Source: RFSX01 sp964591455 | GTDB taxonomy: Bacteria > Bacteroidota > Bacteroidia > Chitinophagales > Saprospiraceae | DNA: 64,000 nucleotides | Direction: 5' to 3' | Assembly (NCBI GenBank): GCA_964591455.1 | Contig: CAZQDZ010000019.1 | Location: 1 to 64,000, forward strand | Part shown: in pieces, positions 42,255 to 50,026 of the stretch | Numbering within the stretch: the first letter of the stretch is position 1 | Layout of the letters: the number at the start of each line of letters is the position of its first letter | Program-made: the position numbers and the translations under genes | Notes under the pieces: generated by a model | The model's input: only the letters and a program-made list of their open reading frames with translations | Told to the model about the DNA's origin: nothing | The model's database searches: none

Positions 42255-43583
42255 TTATCTCAGTCGGCGAGCTTTGATTTCGAGGTATTTATTTATCACA
42301 TTAATGGATAATTCAGATGGCTTTGTGAGAATGGTCTGTATACCATTTCTAATGAGTTCATCCTTGATGAGTTCTTTATCCATAATCATCTTCTCTGCAA
42401 ACGTTTTCGTATATATGTCACTGTTAGTTTCTACTTTCATATTGTTTACTACTTCCAGTTCAGTATTTATAAAAATAATAACTACAAACAGATGGCGCTT
42501 ACTCATCAGTTTCATGTAAGGCAGCTGTCGTCTTAAGTCATGTGGTGTTTCGAAATTGGTATAAAACAACCAAATACTTCTATTCTTTATCGTTCTGCGG
42601 GTCAGTTGGTGGAGTAATTCAAAATTTGACTCATTAAATCCTGTGCTCTGCTTATATAAGTGATCAGCTATTCTCTCGAGTTGGCCCTGTTTGGCACTTG
42701 CCTTCAAGACAGAATCTATCGTATCTGAAAATGTAATCAGACCAGCATAATCAAATTTCTTTAAAATGATATTAGAAATAGATAGAACGGAATTAATAGA
42801 ATAATCTAGTAAGGTCATACCATCAAAAGGCATTTTCATCGAACGGCCTTTGTCTAGAATACAGTATACGGATTGGTGTCTGGAATTCTGATATTGGTTT
42901 ACCATCAATTGGTTTTGCCTTGAAGTCGCTTTCCAGTTAATAGACTTGATATTATCACCTTGTGCATAGGGTCTGATATGTTCGAACTCATCGTTCTCAC
43001 CTACTTGTCGAATTTTTCTGATGCCTGAAAGAGATGCAGTCTGAGAAAAAACCTGAAGTTCATGTTTGCGCATTTGCTTTACGCTAGGTATTACCTTGCA
43101 TTCTGTCTCCAAATTAAAGGTCAGTCTACGCTGTATAAAATGGAATGGCGCTAATGAATAAATAAGGTAACAATTCCCAAAATAATACTCACCTCTCTCA
43201 TAAGGTCTTATGTAATAGGATATCTCTTTGATTTCTTTTGTGCCTAGCGTTGTTTTCCTTATCATATCTCTATGTTGGAATTGCTCAGGTAATTCATCAT
43301 AGAATTCTATGTGGACGTTAGTTTTAGATTCATTCTCTAATTTGTAATAAATATTGTCACCATCGCTAAGAGATAGCTTGAGCGGCACTTCTCTACTCAC
43401 CGACAAGTCGTTCCTTACACTGTATATCCTCCATAAATCAAAAAGGCAAATAAGCAGAAATAGAAGCAAACAAAAGTGAGCAACAGGTAATAGTGGTGGC
43501 CATATGTATGACAACACATATACTAATACGACTACAGCCAGTGTAACAAAGAAATTACTATAAAGATAGATGGACTTTAACAT
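42255..43583 (-). CDS. DUF58 family protein (vWA-like)
   Basis: 442 residues. Two membrane helices at the N-terminus (about residues 8-50) precede a beta-rich part and the DUF58 block (GENDEFEHIRPYAQGDNIKSINWKATSRQNQLMVNQY). A von Willebrand-like domain follows, with YCILDKGRSMKMPFDGMTLLDYSINSVLSIS. The metal-binding site reads D-x-G-x-S rather than D-x-S-x-S. DUF58 proteins are the usual partners of MoxR ATPases. It shares one base with the MoxR gene upstream, so the two are translated together. Confidence 0.9.
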   Translation of the reverse strand: MLKSIYLYSNFFVTLAVVVLVYVLSYIWPPLLPVAHFCLLLFLLICLFDLWRIYSVRNDLSVSREVPLKLSLSDGDNIYYKLENESKTNVHIEFYDELPEQFQHRDMIRKTTLGTKEIKEISYYIRPYERGEYYFGNCYLIYSLAPFHFIQRRLTFNLETECKVIPSVKQMRKHELQVFSQTASLSGIRKIRQVGENDEFEHIRPYAQGDNIKSINWKATSRQNQLMVNQYQNSRHQSVYCILDKGRSMKMPFDGMTLLDYSINSVLSISNIILKKFDYAGLITFSDTIDSVLKASAKQGQLERIADHLYKQSTGFNESNFELLHQLTRRTIKNRSIWLFYTNFETPHDLRRQLPYMKLMSKRHLFVVIIFINTELEVVNNMKVETNSDIYTKTFAEKMIMDKELIKDELIRNGIQTILTKPSELSINVINKYLEIKARRLR

Positions 43584-44659
43584 TACCTAGGTACTTCCTT
43601 GCCTCTAATGATTTCAGTAATAATCGTATTTGGATTAGATCCCTCCATTTCTGCATCGGGAGTAAGAATTATTCTATGATTGAGGATATAAGGCGCTATG
43701 TACTGAATATCCTCTGGAATCACAAAGTTCCGTCCTGACATAATAGCTACAACTTTACTTGTTCTCATTATGGCTAATGAAGCCCTGGGAGATGCTCCTA
43801 GATATATCTTACTATTTTCTCTGGTCTCTGATACAAGTTCTACGATGTATTTAATGATATCTTCCTTGATATATACTTTAGTTATTTCTTCTTTAATTTG
43901 AGCTATCTCACCTTTAGAGATAATAGGTGCTATCACAGACATATCAGGGACGCCGGTTTCTTCCCTAAATCTTTCTAAGATTGCAATCTCATTTTTTACA
44001 GACGGATAACTTAGATTTACTTTCATCAGGAATCTATCTAACTGGGCCTCTGGTAATCTATATGTTCCCTCTTGTTCTATTGGGTTCTGGGTCGCTATGA
44101 CCATAAACGGGGTACTCATTTCATACACCTCTCCATCATAAGTAATTTGCTTTTCTTCCATTACTTCGAATAAGGCTGATTGGGTTTTGGCAGGTGCTCG
44201 GTTTATCTCATCTATAAGAATCAAGTTGGAATAGATAGGGCCCTTTTTAAATACAAAGATCGATTCTTTCATGTTGAATACAGATGTACCTATAATATCT
44301 GTAGGCATTAAATCAGGTGTAAACTGTATTCTTGAAAATTCTGCATCAACTGTTTTTGCTAGTGTCTTAGCTGATAACGTCTTTGCTATACCTGGCACGC
44401 CTTCTAAGAGTACGTGACCATCTGACAGCATGCAGATAACCATAAGCTCCAACACCTCTTTCTGGCCTATGATAAGCTTACCGCACTCTTTTAGCAGAAT
44501 ATCAATCTTCTGCTGTATACCTGCAATATAGCTATCCTCTTCATGCGTATCTATTGGTGTAGAATAACTTGGTTCTATATCACCTTTGGGGATTTTTTCA
44601 ATACTATCCTGAGAAAGCAATTTATCGTGGTCAGGTATATTGTCTATATTATCTGTCAT
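43583..44659 (-). CDS. MoxR-family AAA+ ATPase
   Basis: 358 residues, with an N-terminal extension of about 45 polar residues before the AAA+ core. Walker A is GVPGIAKT, Walker B is LILIDEINR, and ATQNPIEQEGTYRLPEAQLDRFLMKV is the sensor region. It probably remodels the DUF58 or membrane partners encoded beside it. Overlaps of one base on each side show tight coupling in the operon SpoIIM-DUF4129-DUF4350-MoxR-DUF58-MOSC. Confidence 0.92.
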   Translation of the reverse strand: MTDNIDNIPDHDKLLSQDSIEKIPKGDIEPSYSTPIDTHEEDSYIAGIQQKIDILLKECGKLIIGQKEVLELMVICMLSDGHVLLEGVPGIAKTLSAKTLAKTVDAEFSRIQFTPDLMPTDIIGTSVFNMKESIFVFKKGPIYSNLILIDEINRAPAKTQSALFEVMEEKQITYDGEVYEMSTPFMVIATQNPIEQEGTYRLPEAQLDRFLMKVNLSYPSVKNEIAILERFREETGVPDMSVIAPIISKGEIAQIKEEITKVYIKEDIIKYIVELVSETRENSKIYLGASPRASLAIMRTSKVVAIMSGRNFVIPEDIQYIAPYILNHRIILTPDAEMEGSNPNTIITEIIRGKEVPR

Positions 44660-45879
44660 TACTTACAACTTTTGTAAAAAGAATCAATATCTGTGTATAA
44701 TCTAATTAGCTGATTGTCATCAAAGGAATAATTATCAGCTTGCTCAAACTTGGTTATGAGTGACTCTACTTTTTGTAGAGGTACTTTGGATTTTCTGGAT
44801 AGCTTTTTAGCATAATCTGGCAAATCGGGCGCCAGGAAATACTTGCGCTGCATTTTATTATAGAACATTTTTTTCATGTGCGGCACCAGTTTTTCGTTTT
44901 GTTGTTGTGCTCTGAAGACATCACTGATTGTGTGCACATAATCAAGGCTTGTATTCTTCACATACTCCTTCACTGGAATGGGTCTTTGTTTTCTCTTGGA
45001 TGAGAAGAAAACGAAAATAAAGCAGCCAAGTAGTGTGAGGTAATAAGCATACTTCAATGACGGCTGGCTGAGAATATATTTCAGTAATGAATCTTCATTA
45101 TTGCCTGCATTAAGATTGCGACGAGTCCATTGGTGCAATACAATGCTGCTAGCAGGAATTTCAGAAAACGTACGATTAAAGTTCTCTAGGTAAATATCTG
45201 ACAGTGTTGCGTCATTTGTCAGAAGGCTAGGCATGGCATGAAGATATAAGGTGCCATTGCCTATGTAATAGCTTCTAAATACATCTAAAGTATCTTGAAT
45301 ATATGCTAATCCATTGCCACAGCTTGACTGGCGGTAATCATATTCATCAGCTTTTGTAAACGCTTTAGTAGGGCTATAAAAATGCTGCCCACTGCTATAA
45401 TTAAAGAAATCAGATTTTGCTATATCGCTTATATCATAACGCAGGCCATCTTCCTCCCAATGAAGCGATAGCAAGTTGTCTGAAACTGAAGAGCTCCTAT
45501 ATTCAAATTCATCTAATAAAGTACTCAAAGAAATATGGTGTGCCGCAAGTAAAACACTGTTACCTTGTTCAAGAAAAATTTTCAAAGATTTTACATCAGA
45601 TGTATCCAAATTAATTTTACTCCTTAAGAGTATGGCTAAATCTTCAGTACAATCTTCCAAGTAAGTCAATTTATCTGTCTCCACAATCCTAATCTCAGAA
45701 CTACCAAATCCAATCCTTAGTAAGTTCTTTAAGACCAGTAAACCCCCTGCATCTTTTTCAGTATAATCATAACTCCTAGAATGTTTAATCTTTGGGACAT
45801 TAATTATTTTGAAAAAAATAGACATAATCATGAATACAATTAACAAAACACCCAATAGTATTTTAAAAGATTGCTTCAT
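44659..45879 (-). CDS. DUF4350-like membrane protein
   Basis: 406 residues. N-terminal membrane helix (ILLGVLLIVFMIMSIFFKII), then a domain beginning SYDYTEKDAGGLLVLKNLLRIGFGSSEIRIV, typical of DUF4350. ILLRSKINLDTSDVKSLKIFLEQGNSVLLAAHH is a Rossmann-like part. A second helix near 275 (YAYYLTLLGCFIFVFFSS) and a basic cytoplasmic C-terminal region follow. Proteins of this type accompany MoxR sets; no biochemical activity is known. Confidence 0.8.
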   Translation of the reverse strand: MKQSFKILLGVLLIVFMIMSIFFKIINVPKIKHSRSYDYTEKDAGGLLVLKNLLRIGFGSSEIRIVETDKLTYLEDCTEDLAILLRSKINLDTSDVKSLKIFLEQGNSVLLAAHHISLSTLLDEFEYRSSSVSDNLLSLHWEEDGLRYDISDIAKSDFFNYSSGQHFYSPTKAFTKADEYDYRQSSCGNGLAYIQDTLDVFRSYYIGNGTLYLHAMPSLLTNDATLSDIYLENFNRTFSEIPASSIVLHQWTRRNLNAGNNEDSLLKYILSQPSLKYAYYLTLLGCFIFVFFSSKRKQRPIPVKEYVKNTSLDYVHTISDVFRAQQQNEKLVPHMKKMFYNKMQRKYFLAPDLPDYAKKLSRKSKVPLQKVESLITKFEQADNYSFDDNQLIRLYTDIDSFYKSCK

Positions 45880-46529
45880 ACTATTGCGTTATTGAATTTG
45901 TTCATCTCTAAATCGTAAGCTCTAAATCGTTGCATATCCAAATCTATGTCGCCATACCATACAAGTTCATATATCGATGCATTCTTTCTAAATGATTGCT
46001 TTAGTTTCCAATCTTCAATCTCTCTAGCGTAATCTCGGTTGGTCTTCTCATTCTCCCATTCAATAATATCCTTTGCTGACAGCTTTTGAAGTGACTTAAT
46101 AAATAACATCCTTATAGCCAACCTATAATTACCATTAGCGATTGCTTTCTTATATTCAGAATCAGCATCTATTTTCTCTATGTCCTCTATATCTTCCATC
46201 AAAGTTGCTTCATCCAATTTGACTTCCTTGTCTATTCTTACATTAGCAAAAATCATGTAGAGTACAGAAACAAAAAGAATCCCCACTAAGATATATGCTA
46301 TGAGTCTCATCAGAACACCTGACACTAAGCGTTTCTTTTTTTTCTTTTTTTCCCCGGCTTGAAATCTCTCCCTGAGTGCTAATTTCCTTTTAGTTTTATC
46401 GTATCCCAACTCTTTCTTAGCTTCTAGATAAGTATTGTCATCTATAGGTTCAAATTGTTGTTGCTGCTGTTGCGCTGCAAGCAAATTACAGGATAAAAGT
46501 AGAAGGCATATGTATAAAGAAAGTCTCAT
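45876..46529 (-). CDS. DUF4129-like membrane protein
   Basis: 217 residues from ATG 46529, giving a signal-like start (RLSLYICLLLLSCNLLAAQ); an earlier in-frame ATG would overlap the SpoIIM gene. A Gln run follows, then a basic patch (GEKKKKKKRLV) and a second membrane helix (LIAYILVGILFVSVLYMIF). The C-terminal domain (YRLAIRMLFIKSLQKLSAKDIIEWENEKTNRDYAREI and SIYELVWYGDIDLDMQRF) matches DUF4129. It overlaps the DUF4350 gene by 4 nt. Confidence 0.82.
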   Translation of the reverse strand: MRLSLYICLLLLSCNLLAAQQQQQQFEPIDDNTYLEAKKELGYDKTKRKLALRERFQAGEKKKKKKRLVSGVLMRLIAYILVGILFVSVLYMIFANVRIDKEVKLDEATLMEDIEDIEKIDADSEYKKAIANGNYRLAIRMLFIKSLQKLSAKDIIEWENEKTNRDYAREIEDWKLKQSFRKNASIYELVWYGDIDLDMQRFRAYDLEMNKFNNAIV

Positions 46530-46530
46530 T

Positions 46531-48351
46531 TCAATATAGCGATTGCTTTTCTCCAAACTTCTCAAATCTCGACTTTAAATCTAACGCATTGACCAAACTG
46601 TATACTGACGTATATCTATATATGTAGGCATAAAACAAAAATGGCAATGGTAAACAAATAGCAATAAACCAAAAAACATGTCTTACGAATGCAGCATCAG
46701 CTACATGATTGCCGAATATATTATGCCAGCTTACAAAATCAGATATCAAGTGAGATACGCCAGAAACATTTAGAAGCGCGAACATCAAATAGATTAGAAT
46801 AAAAATTAGTGTTACAGGCAAAAATGAAAACCAATGTATAAAACTGAAGGCATACTTTTGCGGAATAGTTTTCAGAGTAAATCTATCATTTAATATTTCT
46901 TCAAATACAATAAAGATAAAGTGCGGAGGAATTAAAAGATTAATAACCCACACAACTGGATTATAAATGAAAAAATAAGAGGCAACAAAAATGGCAGTAA
47001 ATGGTGCCATCTGAAAGAAATATTTTTTGATATGCTTTAATTTATTCATGCCAGTCATAGGCACATCCTTCATTGTCATAATCAAAATGATAAATAGAAA
47101 AGATGACAATAACCAAAGTATAATACCGTATACAAATGAACCATTTGTCCAGGTAGTTAGCCTAAAGTTATTTGGAATCCCAATTTCGGAAACCAATAAA
47201 TACTTGAGAATAAGAAATAAAGTGGCGGCCAATAATAATATCGCTGGAAAAATAAAATGGTACATATAGTGTCCAAACGCTTGTCTTGTCTTAGCTAAAC
47301 TCTTTGCCATGCCTTCTACAAACGAGCTATAAACATATTTATCTGTATTTATATGTTCTATCTGAGTAGGCTCTATATAATTTTCTGCGTGATCCATTCT
47401 ACCTGACCTTACGTAATATATAGGGTAAACCACGAAGATTATTAATATAAAAAGGAAGGACAGAAGAATAATCATGACCTTCAAAATTGTAGGCATTTCG
47501 GTAAGTCTAGTGACAAATGACTCAAGGAATCCTGCTATAACAAACAATGGAATCAAGGCTAATATAATTCTTAGTGCTCTTTTAGCGCTTAGAATTAAAG
47601 AGGTGTTCCTATTGAAAGACTTTGGAAACAAAAGACCATTACCTAATATTATTCCGGCTGCACCTGCAAGGATAATAGCCGATATCTCAATGGTGCCGTG
47701 TATCCATATTGTTAGAAATGAGGTAAGGAACAAACCCTTTTTGTAAAAGAAATATTGGAAGGTGCCTACCATCACTCCATTGGAAAAAAGAACTATGATG
47801 GTGCCGAAACTACCAAAAAGTCCAAGGACAAAACATAAAAAAGAAACTCTAATATTATTAATGGTAATCCGCATAAACATCGAGCCTTGTTCCATTTTCT
47901 TGTAGACAGCCATGGGGTCCTCGTTATTAATATTTTCTTCCGTCATATCTACATATGCCGGACCTAACACTGTCTCTGCAAAATCTGGGACATTGGATGA
48001 AGAAACGACACCAATGATTACAGCTAAAGCAAATACTACAAAAGAAACGTAAAATGCTTTTCTAGATTTATAAATTTCTTGGGGTAGCGTGTGCTTATAA
48101 AAGTGAATGATATCAGATAGACGAAATTTCTTTTTCTTCTTTTTTATGCTATCAAGTACTTCCTGCGTGAGGTTATTCAAGTAGAGTCTTATGGATCTCT
48201 GCGGATAATAGGTCCTTGCATACGCTAAATCTCCAGAGACTTTCTCAAATAAAAACAACAACTTGTCTGCATCTTTATTGGGCTGTCTTAGCAACGCTTC
48301 CAGCTTTCGCCAGTCATCCTCATTCTTCTCAATGAAAGTAGATTCCTTCAC
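46531..48351 (-). CDS. SpoIIM-like (DUF95) membrane protein
   Basis: 606 residues, about three times the length of Bacillus SpoIIM. The N-terminal soluble part starts KESTFIEKNEDDWRKLEALLRQPNKDADKL. After a first helix, the region with MRITINNIRVSFLCFVLGLFGS and LTIWIHGTIEISAIILAGAAGIILG is the SpoIIM/DUF95 signature. A second half with six or more helices follows. In Bacillus the protein is part of the peptidoglycan-hydrolysing engulfment complex, but this bacterium does not sporulate, so a different membrane role is expected. It is the first gene of the MoxR operon and is divergent from the RDD gene (82-nt gap). Confidence 0.85.
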   Translation of the reverse strand: MKESTFIEKNEDDWRKLEALLRQPNKDADKLLFLFEKVSGDLAYARTYYPQRSIRLYLNNLTQEVLDSIKKKKKKFRLSDIIHFYKHTLPQEIYKSRKAFYVSFVVFALAVIIGVVSSSNVPDFAETVLGPAYVDMTEENINNEDPMAVYKKMEQGSMFMRITINNIRVSFLCFVLGLFGSFGTIIVLFSNGVMVGTFQYFFYKKGLFLTSFLTIWIHGTIEISAIILAGAAGIILGNGLLFPKSFNRNTSLILSAKRALRIILALIPLFVIAGFLESFVTRLTEMPTILKVMIILLSFLFILIIFVVYPIYYVRSGRMDHAENYIEPTQIEHINTDKYVYSSFVEGMAKSLAKTRQAFGHYMYHFIFPAILLLAATLFLILKYLLVSEIGIPNNFRLTTWTNGSFVYGIILWLLSSFLFIILIMTMKDVPMTGMNKLKHIKKYFFQMAPFTAIFVASYFFIYNPVVWVINLLIPPHFIFIVFEEILNDRFTLKTIPQKYAFSFIHWFSFLPVTLIFILIYLMFALLNVSGVSHLISDFVSWHNIFGNHVADAAFVRHVFWFIAICLPLPFLFYAYIYRYTSVYSLVNALDLKSRFEKFGEKQSLY

Positions 48352-48433
48352 TAGTTATTCTATAGTTGTTAGAACAATATAATCAGAATTATAGTATGAA
48401 GATGACTATGTCAATAATAATTATATTTATTGT

Positions 48434-49138
48434 GTGGAAAGCTTAGAAATAACCACTTCTCATAATATCATCGTCAAAGTTGAACTAGCGACAACATTGG
48501 CACGTGCATTGGCCACTATCATAGATATCTTCTTTGTGGGATTCATCATGTTCATATTAATGTTTGCGTCTCATGGTTCTGAATTTATGTGGTACATAAC
48601 GCTGTTAATGTCTATGCTATATCACCTTCTAGTAGAGTACTTTAATAATGGACAATCACTAGGAAAAAAACTTTTGAAGCTACGGGTGATATCACTTACA
48701 GGAGAACGGCCAACGCTGAATGAGCTAGTCATGAGATGGATGTTTAGGTTAATAGATGTGAGTTTTAGTGTGGGTATGCTAGCCTCAATATTTATAAGTT
48801 CTTCGAAGAAGAATCAGCGCTTAGGAGATGTCCTTGCCAATACCACTGTTGTCAAAGTGCAAAATGAGAATCTAATATCTCTGCTCGCTATTAAAAATAT
48901 TATGGATTCAGAATATGAGGTCACCTATCCTCAAGTGATTAGATATAATGATTCTGACATGCTCTTAATCAAAGAAACACTTTCTAGATATCAACTCAAT
49001 AAGTCCGATGCGAATAATTCCATTATTCAAGATTTAGTGACAAGAATTACAAAAGACCTGAAAATAAAGAAGCAGAATAAAGCTAGTTCTGAATTTCTGC
49101 GGACTGTGCTGAATGACTATATAATCTTAACCAGATAA
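48434..49138 (+). CDS. RDD-family membrane protein
   Basis: 234 residues from a GTG start. The RDD domain occupies residues about 18-135: LATTLARALATIIDIFFVGFIMF, then EYFNNGQSLGKKLLKLRVISLTGERPTL and KNQRLGDVLANTTVV. The C-terminal 100 residues are soluble and helical. RDD proteins are often encoded with MoxR sets, and here the gene is back to back with the SpoIIM gene. Function of this group is unknown; some other RDD proteins act in ion transport. Confidence 0.88.
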   Translation: MESLEITTSHNIIVKVELATTLARALATIIDIFFVGFIMFILMFASHGSEFMWYITLLMSMLYHLLVEYFNNGQSLGKKLLKLRVISLTGERPTLNELVMRWMFRLIDVSFSVGMLASIFISSSKKNQRLGDVLANTTVVKVQNENLISLLAIKNIMDSEYEVTYPQVIRYNDSDMLLIKETLSRYQLNKSDANNSIIQDLVTRITKDLKIKKQNKASSEFLRTVLNDYIILTR

Positions 49139-49197
49139 TTTATAGAATATCCAATGTGGTTTTAGCTTCTAACTAATTATTGCAATTATTATCCTCC

Positions 49198-50025
49198 ATG
49201 GAAATACCTTCTACTATATATCCAGCTAAGATTCTACTCATCGGAGAATACAGCATAATTCACGGGTCAGATGCACTTATAATACCATACAACAAACTCT
49301 ATGGACAATGGAAGAACAATACTTCTTCTCAATATAATTTAATTCCATTCCTAGACTACATCTCCACACTATCTGGCTGTATCAATCCTAAGATGGATCA
49401 CCTAAGGAAAGCGGCCTGGCATTTTCACTCTTCTATCCCGATTGGATATGGCGCTGGAAGTTCTGGCGCCTTGACTGCCGCCATCTATGATCTTGTCTTT
49501 AATCCAGCCAGCAACTTGATTGAAACGAAAAACAAACTTGCAGAAATCGAATCCTTCTTTCATGGCAGCTCATCAGGAATGGACCCTTTGGCTTCATATT
49601 TAAAAAAACCCTTACACATATGTGACGGTGAAATAAATGTTCTATCTGCCTTTAATTCCCCTCCAGATATATATCTGTATGACAGCCAAAAAACACGAAA
49701 AAGCAAACCATTGATAGGGCACTACAAAAAGATGAGAAAAACTGATCTATCTTTTCTTGATGTGACTAAAGCCTTGTCTGATTTTAACTCCCAGATTATA
49801 TCTGAAATAATAAACAAACAGGATTACAGTTCTACTTTCAGGGAAATATCATCTATTCAGTTTCAGCACTTTAATAAAATGATTCCCGCAGATATAAAAC
49901 CTTTATGGCAAAAAGGATTAGAGGATGACAGTTATTATTTCAAGCTTAGTGGTGCAGGAGGTGGTGGTTATTTTCTAGTACATACCAGGGATAAGCATTC
50001 TCTAAGTGGATTAGAATCAATCTAG
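49198..50025 (+). CDS. GHMP kinase, mevalonate kinase-like
   Basis: 275 residues from ATG 49198. GHMP motifs are in place: AKILLIGEYSIIHG near the N-terminus, PIGYGAGSSGALTAAIYD (ATP-binding loop), HGSSSGMDPLASY and the C-terminal LSGAGGGGYFLV. The combination and the GEYSIIHG stretch resemble mevalonate kinase, which phosphorylates mevalonate in isoprenoid synthesis. It is shorter than typical mevalonate kinases, so phosphorylation of another small alcohol is possible. No other mevalonate pathway gene is in the window. Its stop lies 1 nt before the stop of the convergent PorE-like gene. Confidence 0.8.
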   Translation: MEIPSTIYPAKILLIGEYSIIHGSDALIIPYNKLYGQWKNNTSSQYNLIPFLDYISTLSGCINPKMDHLRKAAWHFHSSIPIGYGAGSSGALTAAIYDLVFNPASNLIETKNKLAEIESFFHGSSSGMDPLASYLKKPLHICDGEINVLSAFNSPPDIYLYDSQKTRKSKPLIGHYKKMRKTDLSFLDVTKALSDFNSQIISEIINKQDYSSTFREISSIQFQHFNKMIPADIKPLWQKGLEDDSYYFKLSGAGGGGYFLVHTRDKHSLSGLESI

Positions 50026-50026
50026 A

